From Lineus longissimus (lineage: Eukaryota > Nemertea > Pilidiophora > Heteronemertea > Lineidae): DNA of 64,000 bases. Of this stretch, positions 34,661 through 45,639 are shown one piece after another. A model generated the notes under the pieces. It did not search any database. It was not told the DNA's origin and was given only the letters and a program-made list of their open reading frames with translations. The stretch lies in NCBI RefSeq assembly GCF_910592395.1, contig NC_088326.1, forward strand, positions 1,431,001 to 1,495,000, read 5' to 3'. The position numbers and the translations under genes were made by a program. Every line of letters begins with the position of its first letter. Within the stretch, counting starts at the first letter, position 1.

Positions 34661-37600
34661 GGCTTGTAGGCGAAGGTTTGCAGATAGTGAAGTGAAGCGA
34701 AAATCAACCGCAAACGACGGACCGGACCAAGACGAGGGGCGGACGGATCACGTGTCACAACAGCTCCTTGTCTCCGACAAACACTGATCTCACATATATG
34801 AAGATTTCTGATAGAAATACCACTAAATCCATTTAAATTTTTTTGCCGTTACTCTAGTGACTTTTGCTCTGATATCAGATTTGAGGTACCGTGAGCTTCA
34901 ATTTACCATAGTTATCTCAATTTTTCAAATTGGCGTTTAGTCGCCTCTGCGTCTGATTCAGATTCTTCATACTTGGTCTTGTCGGAAGAGTCGAAAATGG
35001 GCCGGCAACTTTAGATAAACGGAGGGTCACCTCAATAGAACAGGACCTGTTAATTTTCAAGAAAAAACTTTCCATTCGGACAATTTCCACATCCACCTAT
35101 TGATTTACGACAATAAACAACTGCGGTAATGCCGAAATCTTTCTTGATCTCGTCCTCGGGTAGCAGGTATCAGCCTTACAACTACAGCTCCACAAAGACG
35201 AGATGCCATGATGACGCCGGGAGTCCCCAACAAGGTAGGACCGTCACCTTCTGTCAGTGTGATTCTTTCCATTTCCAGCCCCCTTATCAAACAGTTCTAC
35301 TTCTAGAAGTCAGCAACACTGGCGCCAGGGACAATTCGGTGTTAAGGAGATTACAGTGTCACCTTTACAGATGCCACGAGTTCACCCCTGCATGGTGGGG
35401 GTAGGGGAAGGCTAATTTCTTTCAAGGCCTAACAAAGGACCTCATGATCTAATGCGTAAATCGGAAAAGGTCACTGAAGATGAACTGCCGGTGACATAGC
35501 CCACGGGTTCGACTCCTCTGCAAAGTGACCTGATCTCCACCCAGCGCCAAGGGTCGGTGAACTACCGAATGTGCCTTTTCCGGTTCCTGAATCTTTGTCA
35601 GGAAAAGACAAGATTACGCACTGAAACCAAATCTCCTAGCCTCGCCAATGGTAGCATTCATTTGGTCTTTTCCGGTTTAAAGAGGCAAGCGCGTACTCTC
35701 ATTGGGAGATTGACAGAAACCCTGACGTTTGACCGGAAACCAAACTTGGTTAAAATGACAGCAAAATCACTACAAAGCAACAAGCAAAGCGTGTCCACAC
35801 AATCAACCGCTGATTATCATATCTCGAATTATTTATTACCGCCTTTTGTGGCGTGATTGACGATACGACTCATGGCCATTTGGAGAAAATATAAAAAACG
35901 CGTTTCTGGTTCCGGTCTATTGTTGTGTTGGCCGCCTGATAACCAAAGGCTATTAAATCCTCAAAAGGTAATAATACGTTGAGATGGAATGTGCTCCTGA
36001 GATTTTAGAAGCAAAATGGGTAGGCTGACTTTCAGGTCAAAGTTGTCCCCTGCTCTCTATGGGAATTAGATTCTGTCGGGGGCGAGAACCTGCCCGAGGG
36101 TGAAGTCTGTTTCTCTGACGCTCCGCCTCCATTTTGTCCCCGTGATCTCACGATAAACGGCGTGAACACAGACTTGGTGTTTGGGAATGAGTTTTTGAGC
36201 TGGTCTCATGACCGCAACTATTGTTGTTGTTTTTATTGATGCGTTTTCCCTGGTAATTTTCAATTCTTTTGAAATTGAGATCAATCTTATGTTTGAATTC
36301 GGAAATATGTGGGCGTTAATCAGATATAATGTGCTTTAAACGGGATCAAAACTGACTCGAATCTGTTCGGCGATTCTCTATGAGCCAATGGCCAAAGGGA
36401 TAGGGGAAACGGTCAATGTAATTAAACAAAAAAAGCTCTCGCGGTTTTTTTTCAGATGAGAACTTGTTGTACTGTCTCACGGGTATACCAACCGAGGCAC
36501 ACCCAGTGGAATATCTTGAGAGGCTCAATCTATAAGTCACCTATCCGGTATTGGGGGCTACGTCAGTGACTTTTGCAACCAGTTATAACATAAGGGGTTA
36601 TGTGACCTCTACCTGTACAGTAGGCCTATGGGCAAAGGAAATGATCTAGCTACCGGCAAGCTTGATAGTCTACGAATTAAACAAATGCATGGATGTTTAC
36701 AAATGTGCATATTCGCCCGAAGAATGTGAAACTTGCTGCTACCGGCAAGGCAAAGGCTGTCACCCTTGTAACCTGTTGTTCCAATGCATAAATTAGAGAT
36801 AAGATCTCAGTTAATTTGCAACCAGAAGGAAATTAGCAAACTCACAGTTGCAATGATATAGCGGCAAAATCACGAGAGTGGTAGGAAAGACGCGGCGCCA
36901 AAGTGATACCGATGATGGTAACGACGATCACAACCGGCAACGACAACGAGGATGATGACGAGGGTCGTCCTAATTACCGACAACTACAGACAACTGCTTT
37001 GAAACGATAATGTTTCGTATGGTGTTGGTATCAAAATAAGCACAGGTTTCCCTAGATGCCCAAACTCTTCTCAGAACGAACAATGATATTAAGTAGGCAT
37101 GTGAAAAGCGAGTTTGATTTACTCAGGTGACGTGACAAAACGTCCTCACCTAACATCTCGGGACTTGCATTTTCAACCGTAAACTGCTTGCTTTAATGAG
37201 TGGTCATTCTCTTTTTGTCTATAAAACTCCATATTTCTCCTTTCTTTGCTTTACACAATCATCACGGCGATGGCGGGTACCCAGAAATAGGCCTACCGTG
37301 GCTGTCAAAATCATGGTCGTTCTGAGTCAGAGTTTTTCTCTCTCGCCTACTCACGGACAGATTGAAAGGACTCAACAAATATCAAACTATGACAACATCC
37401 TTCTCCACGACCGTTTAGTGGGCTATAAACGCGTAAATGCGCAGGGAGGTTTGATAATGAACAGTGACAATGACTTTATAGTCAAGTGATGGCGACCGCT
37501 ACCGTTTTGTGATTATGATTAAAGTCGTTATTGAGATTTTATTATCCGTCTTTGATCATTAATTGGAGCTAAACTGGTTGTAAAGCGGTGCCAAATTGTT

Positions 37601-40600
37601 GCAACCATATACGTGTATATACATGATAAACCGTATCTCAAATAAGATCTTATGTATTCGTTTCTATAAAATTTATATCCACTTGATATTAAATGATGAC
37701 CCAGAGTAGGTGGGACTCGGCTGAAAATCTGCCAAAACCACGGTCGTCGATTCACTTTTATATAAACGTCCGTGACAGAACTGACGTGGGCGAAATGCTG
37801 ATGTTATCTGTGAACGAACCTGTGAAATATTGCTCATAGATAAGAAATTTTGGGCAGTTTCAAAAGAATTATATGACTTTTGTTGCTTATCAAACGTCAT
37901 AGGGTCGGACACTTTTTCAAGGGGGACATTTTCTACTTCTAAACCTGGTTGAAGCTATACTTCCATTCGATCCCCATAACATCAACGATAGGGCCTATAG
38001 GTGGTTGGGGAAATCGATTAATGTGCATGTTATCTTCATAAAGTCAATGTTATATTTCCGAATAGGCTACATGAGCGCATACATCATCGATGAATAATTT
38101 TGCAAATATTCAGAAACTTTGGCGGCGCCATATTTAGTTTTGCAATTAAGGCGACCATTGGGGCGAGTCGGGGCCAAGGTACCTGGCGGCAAAATGGTGA
38201 TCACGCGTCATGCTTCTTTGGTGACGGTTGCTTAGGGCATGTCGATTTGGAGACAGGCTTCCTGGTTCTGTTGAAGTCAATTAAGAAATAATGCGCCAAC
38301 TGCGAAATAATGGTCTAGCTATATCACAAGTTACATTCAACATCACAAACCATTGGCCTTTCATGAGTCGACAGCGAATTTCAGTTTTCGAAACGCGCCA
38401 ACGCGCGGATGTAGCACCTTTCCCGCCATTGAGCCAAATATCCGTGACTTTCATTCACTGCTTTATCAGCAGTTTGATAGAAGTACATGTAGTAATTAAT
38501 ACAGTCTCAGAGTCGATTACCAACTATCGCGTGGGAGCAAGTACTCAAAAAATTAGCGCGGGTAAACCAGCCTCGGACTCAACCACGCGAAGAATCACCC
38601 TGATAATTTCGCCAGATATTTTGCAAACTGATATGGGTAAAAGTTCTAACTGTTTTGTTAAGGTTATTACAATTATTGACTAATTATGTAGGTAATTTAA
38701 CATTGTTTTCAAGTCATTCGATACTATTCTGTTTCGAGGTAACATACCACGCACCTTTTGGCGCGAAAAAAAGGTAAAATATTCTCAGTACATCGTAAAA
38801 AAAACCAAGGTACATTGCTTAGAAAACAAGTTTTAATCATCACTAATTACTATCAAATTAATCAAATCACTTTGTTTGATATGAATCACTTTTCAAACCC
38901 GACATCTCTTGTTCTCCCGTCTTTCTCCACCCCTAACAACCAGGTGTGTAGAAAGTAAACAAAACGAATAATTACGAAAAAGCCTACACATCGCTACATA
39001 ACCTTTCCATTACAAACAATATATCAACAAAATTCATACAAAGAGAGCTACATGTAATTTCCTTAAATACGCCAAAGCAACTGTGATTACAAAACGAAGA
39101 TTATGATTTTTAATTCCTTTCTAAACTGACTTGGATACTTAGGTGCATTTGTGTTGTTTTTGGATATTTATTGCCGGCAAAGTGTTCTGATAACTTCTCA
39201 TGAGAAAGATAAATATATGTTTAGGGTTCTCCGATGATTCGAGACAGCTAAATGTCCTTCGAACAAACTTCAAGACAGTTTCAATGGGCAACGAAAACAA
39301 TTTGGTGGTGCGTTTGTAACGATTCTGCTGGCTTGCTGCAATGTCTATTCGATATTATTTTGCAAAGTTCTTGGTTTCAGGTACTAACTATGGTTCAAAT
39401 TAACTTTTTATTTGGACACTTGCTACGTCGGACGACGTAAAAAAACATTGCCGTGCACGAGACAATTCAAAACTCGTCGTGGTCAGGGGTTACATTTACC
39501 CCATGGATCATCGCCCATGGCTTTGAGGTGAATATAGCCCCTGCCAAAGATTTCACATAGCTGATTTTTTCGCTCCATTTTACCTAAAGGCTGCTTGTAA
39601 GAAAGACCAAGACCCATGGACAGAAAGATGGAGCAAAAAAAAATCTTGAGCAAAAAACCTGCCGATGAAAAGCAGATGAACCGCCAGTAGTAACGCACGA
39701 GCCAGAGGGTTGCATTTCATGCTTTACATCGAGTCGTCTCTTTACATTGTTCCCAAAACAATAGATCATTCTTACAACCATTGTCGCTAACCATTGTTTA
39801 AACTGTTCAGAAACAACGGCGTGTTCGTTTCTATTGTTCAAACATGTTCTTTAAGGACATCAGCGGAACGCTTTGTCAGAGGTATATTCCCTGGAGTCAT
39901 TGAGATGCTGCATCCTAAGATGCTGACAGAAGTTACAAACCTCGTCGCCAAGGTTAACAGTGGCAACTTCCTCACATGAACAGGCGCTATACTTGGCTTC
40001 AGTGTTAAGTTGGTATACGTTCGCTGGAAAATGTCGTATCAATGTTGATTCCGAAATGAAGACGTTGCAGAATCTTAGATTTTCCTAATAAGCGTATCTG
40101 AAGACGAGGTTGAAGTTTACAGCATTTTTCTGCTTCAGATAGTTCTTTTCCACCCATTGTTTAGGCCTACTGAACACGACGCGAAAGAAATACCCTCTCT
40201 ACATCTTCAGAAACAGTAAAATGTGGTGATATTTTTCCGCTCGATTAGAAAGCTTCGACAATGGAATCCGAAATGCCGAAGCTGTAGTGTTTTCTAGATA
40301 TTGCGTTTGTAAATAGCCCCCATTCCTTTTGTGTTAACGTTTGACTAGCTGTAAGTAAATGAAGAAGTAAATGCCACGTTTTAAAGTTTGTTTGATAACT
40401 GGTTTCTAAGTGTTTGCTTTGTGCTGTGGATGCTGATAGTTTTCGGGCACTGTCGAAAAAGATAATCCTTCAGATCACTGGCGCGGAAGATGCTGTTTTG
40501 CCGCGATTGCTAAGTCAGTAAATCACTTCACGAATACGTACTTACTTGATAGGGAGAGAGAGAAATGCCACTTGACTGTCATCTTTATATTCAGTTCTTT

Positions 40601-42251
40601 TTCGCCTGTATTCCTCCAGCGAGAGAGGGGTTATCGAAAAGACCATGGAATGCTTGATTTTAGGTACAATGGTCTTATAGTCCCTCTGATAGTCTGTAGG
40701 GATTGGCGGATTCTTGACCTGGCCTCTCCACTAGGACATGGTAAAAATCCAAGACAAAAGATAGCGCGCTATCTCCAGTGATAGATTCAGGAAGTTCTTA
40801 CATGCGTAGCCGAAAGCCTTATGCCGTATATTTTTGCCACCACATAAAGTACAAAGCGGTATACCCGCTTTGTCTTTACCTCTTTCATCACTGAAAAGGA
40901 CATAGAGGCATATCTATATTGCCGATAGCAAAACGGAAGGACTATTTCTTCTTAAAATACAAATGACGTCTTTTTAGGCAAAAGAGCGTCGAAGGCAAGA
41001 CTGGAAGTTAACAATGCTGCAGTCAATATACTGACCGGAAACTGAACTCCGAGATATTTTTTGGTGAAAGTATCCTCGGACAATATATAATTGTTATTTT
41101 TATAGATCAGAAAGTACCTCAGAAAGTCACATAGGAAAAGCAAAAAAATGGACATGGGCGTCTTCCCTCAGGCCACTCTTATAAAAGTAAGATAATAGGT
41201 CTTCATCTGAATGAAGGAAGTTACTAATAACGCTCCCTACCATAGTATTATTCTATTGATTCCTACGATTCCTTCGGGCATGTTCGGGCGTTGATCGACA
41301 TCTCAGATGAACAACCTGAAGGGTGCTTGACACTTGTTAAAAAATGCGTCTCATCCTCCTGGATATGACACGGTACAGAGCAAGGCCGGGAGGTGAAAGG
41401 GGAATGTTGCACTTTCCACAGCCTAAATGGCTTTGAGGGGGTGCCTACATTCCTATTAAGAAGGTGAAGTAAGTGCGTTAAGTGTCAAGGTCACTGGCGT
41501 CAGCACTGATTAGAGACTATACGATGTACCACCGCTGTCTCAGTCTACTTTCCAAAGTCAGTGTCGGATTGTTCAAAACAAAACAAAGCAGTGGCTAATT
41601 TGGCGTTAATTTCATATCTTGAAGTACGGTAACTTGAACTGACTGAGGGGGTGTCATGCTTAAGTTTATCGGCCAATTGAGTGTCAACCATCACTTCCAG
41701 ATCCACTGCCTCGCCCCCAGGCCAATAATATCAAACTCTCAATACGCAATCATTCCACAAAACGTGGTGCCTTTGATCCATTGTCCTCTGCTAAACACCA
41801 AACAAAGATGGCCGCGTCAGGCAATCATACGGTCCGACGGCTGTCAATGAAACACCGACTCCTCCTATTGTCGCACGTGAAAATGCGAGATTTAACTGCG
41901 ACAGAAGTTATCAAAATATCAATTGTCGGATGCTTTGTAGTCGGCAGACCACCAAGATGTTTATAATAAAATAACACTCAGTTTAAGTCGCGGGGTACGA
42001 AAAATTATCTTCGATTGTTAAAATCGCTACTGATATTATTAAAAGTTGGGTGGTATTATTCAAGACAAATCACATGTTTTCGGCGCTTTGAGCTTTGCGA
42101 AACAGGTGAAATGCGACAAAAACGAATATTGTTATAAGATTTGTGATTTCTTTTATAATCTTTAAGTAAGCAGTGCATTATTATCTTGAATTTTGAAATT
42201 TCATCACAAATACTTGCATTGCTTTCACTGATTCCCACGGGGGCAAATGAT

Positions 42252-42381
42252 GACAATTGGGTGATATGAATAAAGACTAGCAAATGCTTTTACTCCGGTT
42301 TTGTACAGAAAGGCCTAGTGTAAATGTACATGGAGATTTAGATAAAAGCATTTGCTAGTCTTTATTCATTCACCCAATGTC
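42252..42381. mobile_element. 130-bp foldback (hairpin) element
   Basis: The two ends are inverted copies of each other: 42,252-42,292 and 42,343-42,381 share ATGAATAAAGACTAGCAAAT plus GCTTTTA with no mismatch over 27 bp, and the complementarity continues outward to GACA(A)TTGGGTGA with one or two indels. The loop is about 50 bp and has no ORF. A foldback or MITE-type insertion, probably recent because the arms are still almost identical. Confidence 0.85.
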
Positions 42382-43970
42382 TTAAAGTCCAATAATACGT
42401 TTTGGAATATCAAGGACAATAATTAAATCTCATCTTACTAATACTTAAGAAATGTTTACCTCCTGGAAGATCCGAAGCGAGCCGAAATTTCAAAAATTCT
42501 TGGCCTACTATTGAATTTCTGAATACAAAGTTAAATTTGTTCCTGCTGAGCCAAAGGCGAACAGATTATTTTAGGCCTTTTCCCAATTTTCCCATTTTAC
42601 ATCTTTGTAGCGACTGGTATGGCATGTATAGGAGAGACCCTATTGGCGATTTCGTGTAACTTAATCTTGCCTATACCTGCCAATCTTGGCTGCTGCCTTT
42701 GGTCTCCCTTTATGGGTCAGCTAAAACTGGCTTGATTTTTTTCAATAAACCAGTCAGGACTGATTCCAAAATGTTTTAATCCAGTGTGGTCAAAAAAATT
42801 TTGGCAACTGAAAAAAAATCATGTGAAGTCCTTTCCCAGCCGCCGTACCTTTCCAAGGCACCGTACAATTAACCCTATTACCAGAGGGATTTAAAATTCC
42901 AAATAGGTCCACCTCGCACAATAATACCACTTGGTTTGAAGTGGATCTGTTCCAAAATTATCAGATCAAAATGTAAAACAACACGAAACATTCAATTTAT
43001 ATGACCCTCTAACCCCCGTTAAATTCCAAATAGGCCCTGTTACCAAAAGAACGCCAATAGGCAGTTTAAGACGCCAATATCATCCTGCCCCGAAAACTTC
43101 AAAGGAAACCGCTTTGACTCATCTTTATTTTCATTTAATTGTGTTGATATGAGTTGACAAAGTGCCTGTTGCGAACGCCATTGTCGCAGACGAGAGCAAT
43201 AACAATCGGTGTGTTGTCGTAGTTTTATTCTCGCGGTGCGCCCTCGCTTTGATAAAGGTAAACACCGGAACGGATATCATGAACGGACATGTTTTGTGTA
43301 ATTTTGATTATCTGATTAAAATTGTGGGTTTACCCGTTGAAGTAGATGTTCCAAGTTAAATCCTATGGCTTTTTCTCAAAAGATAAAACTCTGTTTTACA
43401 CTAAATACAGACGATTTATTGTATCTAAAGCGTATTGATATGTTCCAGACCCAATTTTAGACGTTCTGTCCAATGTTGGACGAATGTTTGTAAACAAGCA
43501 AACCGTGTAGCACCCGGCGAACTCCTGAAGAATTTCCTAAACAGATAAGTAAATTTACAAATCTGAATTTCATAGTTAAATTTTCTAATAAAAATTTTTC
43601 AAATTATCGCTTGGCTTTTGTTCCTCACTTCTTTTGTGCCGAGCTGACAACTTCATATTTTGTAAACATAACTTGTCAACAAACGGGGCGCGTCCGGCGC
43701 GCGCTTCTGAGGAATGTCAAATGTATACACAGTTGATATCAAAATTACTCAAAACAAACACAAGTTAATTGACTAAAGCTGATATCAATTGATTTTTAGC
43801 CGATTTTGACTATGATTGGAATTTTGAAAGTCAATATTCTGTGTGATTTTTGATGATGATTCACAACACGCGTCTCCCTGAACCGCCGGAATGCGAAAGC
43901 AAACATGGCGGTCAGTGGCGCGGGTGTTGTTTCCCGCCGTGCCGCGTTAGGGCGTCATCTCGCGGAAATA

Positions 43971-44016
43971 ACCGATGTTTACCGATGCTGACCGATGGTA
44001 ACCGATCGAACGATGA
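43971..44016. repeat. 10-bp phased ACCGATG repeat
   Basis: ACCGAT starts at 43,971, 43,981, 43,991 and 44,001, with CGATGAA at 44,011: four to five units of exactly 10 bp, so the same face of the helix is repeated. It directly precedes the small hairpin at 44,030. Confidence 0.8.
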
Positions 44017-44029
44017 AGTTGGATCTTCA

Positions 44030-44067
44030 AGAGTCTTTCGATAAAATTGGCTTTATTGAAAGACTCT
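44030..44067. repeat. 38-bp hairpin, AGAGTCTTTC arms, copy 1
   Basis: AGAGTCTTTC (44,030-44,039) pairs with GAAAGACTCT (44,058-44,067). An inner stem ATAAA/TTTAT continues the pairing. Identical outer arms occur at 58,532-58,570. Confidence 0.8.
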
Positions 44068-44684
44068 GGGTCGTCAAGTACATTGTTGCCAGCAAACAGT
44101 AACTGAGGGAAAGAGATTGAGGCGGTCTCGTCATTGTTTTGAAGTGACAAAATTTGGATGTAAACAGCATTTGAGAAACAAAATATTCGGAGTGCATCCA
44201 TTTCTTTGTTGTCATATCAAAACATTGGAGATTTCGACCCTTTTTCCTGAGGAGAAGGGGTAAAAATAAATTGCAGTTCATGGGAGGAAAACTTGTAGGA
44301 TTCTTGTCCAATGACAACGCAAAACTTCCAATATTACCCAACTGACTTGAAGACGTCCCGCAACTTATCGAACATCGAAATGTTGATGCATTCAACCCGG
44401 GGCTATTAACCAGATTTCGCTGCATAATAATTCAGCATTTGGGAAAACCATGATATCTGCAATGGCGTCTCGGGGCATTTGCGTATTCTACCCTCTAATC
44501 ATTTTGTAATAATTCTCGATGTTAAGGGCAAACTTAATTGGCCCTGCAGGGTTCAGTTTGTCGTTGTCTCTTCTAATGACCCCAGAAGTGGTCTCTCATG
44601 AGTTCTGAACCCTCAGCAGGACATAAAATTGGTCATCATTGATATAACGCCATCAGCGGGCTCACTTAAAATTGGATGAGACTC

Positions 44685-44900
44685 TTATCCAATCAGAAGT
44701 TCTGGAATCTTCATCCCGAGAGCATTAGGCCTTTTCCCGGTCATTTTTGTATATTTCTCCAAATGGATCGTTCTCATCACCCTCCGCTCCCTTCAGCATT
44801 GATAAGAGCATCGTGACTGGCGGGGACGCTATGTGCGTGGTCCAGCCCTAGGCAGCCGCGGAATGGCTCGTAATGGACGGTAATTTGGGTGTATATAAGG
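44685..44900 (+). promoter_or_regulatory. possible TATA/CCAAT promoter
   Basis: ATCCAATCAG at about 44,688 and GTATATAAGG at 44,891-44,900 are in the correct order for a plus-strand promoter, but are about 200 bp apart and no exon with a credible coding sequence follows. Could also be an enhancer or chance. Confidence 0.2.
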
Positions 44901-45311
44901 CGGTTTGGTTCGCAATGATCGATGGGACACAAGGGAATGAAATGGCTCGCGTGGTTGATCTATGGACGTGGATATTTCAATTTTTCGTGGAGAATTTTAT
45001 TTTCTTGGTCCTGACAGGTTCTCACATGGCGTTAATCCACGACCGATAAAAATCCTACAATTCCCTATCAACAGTCTTCAACCGGATGAGGGCAAAGTCA
45101 CACCACACTGCGAATTCTACTTAAGACAAGACACACCCTAAATACATCTCCTGATTCGACAAAACATCAAAAATCTACATACTTCCGCAGACGCCGTTCA
45201 ACTTCTCAAGATTTTCCCAGGAATACAAATTTGTTTGCCGTCTCGTTAATAACATAGGCGAGGGAAAGTTCACCAAAAATTGACAAATTACTTTGTTCCG
45301 TTCAAGTTCAC

Positions 45312-45375
45312 AACATCCGGTGACGCACACGATACCACTGATCTCGCAAAAACTTCCGGTCACGCATGCGCAGTT
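45312..45375. promoter_or_regulatory. ETS/NRF1-type TATA-less promoter-like sequence
   Basis: ACTTCCGGTCACG (ETS-like) runs directly into GCATGCGCA (NRF1-like, 45,364-45,372). An earlier half-copy CATCCGGTGACGCA sits 39 bp upstream, so CCGGTNACGCA occurs twice. Such combinations are typical of housekeeping promoters. A short zinc-finger-like frame follows at 45,478. Confidence 0.35.
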
Positions 45376-45477
45376 TGCTTTGTGTCGAAATGGAAAAGTT
45401 TGTAGCTAGGTTTGTTTGTCTGTTATTCTATTCTAGGTTCGTGAGATAAGAAATTCATTTCAAAAAAATAAACAAAA

Positions 45478-45633
45478 ATGGTTTTGACTAAATTGGCCAG
45501 TCGTACGAGAATTGACAAATTCTGCCCAATTTGCTTTAGAAATAAAACCCATCCGAACGGCCATTAACATTTGAAGAAATGTGTCTCAAACATTCACACT
45601 GATTTATCATCTTTAAAATCATTACCGCAACTG
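45478..45633 (+). pseudogene. possible UBZ4-like C2HC zinc finger interrupted by a stop codon
   Basis: From the ATG at 45,478 the frame contains FCPICF (around residues 15-20) and, past an in-frame TAA at 45,565, HLKKC. Counting the stop as one position, the spacing is C-x2-C-x11-H-x3-C, the arrangement of UBZ4 ubiquitin-binding fingers known from RAD18, SLX4 and WRNIP1. The frame stays open to a TGA at 45,634. It lies about 100 bp after ETS/NRF1-like sites. It may be a dead gene fragment, an assembly or allele error, or coincidence; no other exon was found. Confidence 0.22.
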
Positions 45634-45639
45634 TGACAT

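Larger units (their letters stand above)
26080..43960. other. long gene-poor stretch
   Basis: About 18 kb in which no frame has recognisable domains or a coherent exon series. Frames reach about 130 codons at most (for example 26,682-27,080 and 29,509-29,901 minus, 38,291-38,683 plus), in line with chance, and most overlap frames on the other strand. Landmarks are listed separately: homeodomain-site clusters at 27.12 and 34.63 kb, repeats at 30.5 kb, tRNA-like fragments at 28.85, 33.66 and 35.5 kb, and a foldback element at 42.25 kb. Position upstream of Osr makes this a candidate for distal Osr enhancers (inference). Confidence 0.4.

Noticed and set aside
35480-35530. tRNA-like element on the plus strand (CACGGGTTCGACTCC)
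   Set aside because: Only the T-arm/B-box part is recognisable and no A box is found at a suitable distance; not enough for a feature.
42252-42381. CRISPR-like or prokaryotic structure
   Set aside because: The arms are inverted, not direct, repeats without spacers, and the DNA is plainly eukaryotic; a foldback element is the simpler reading.
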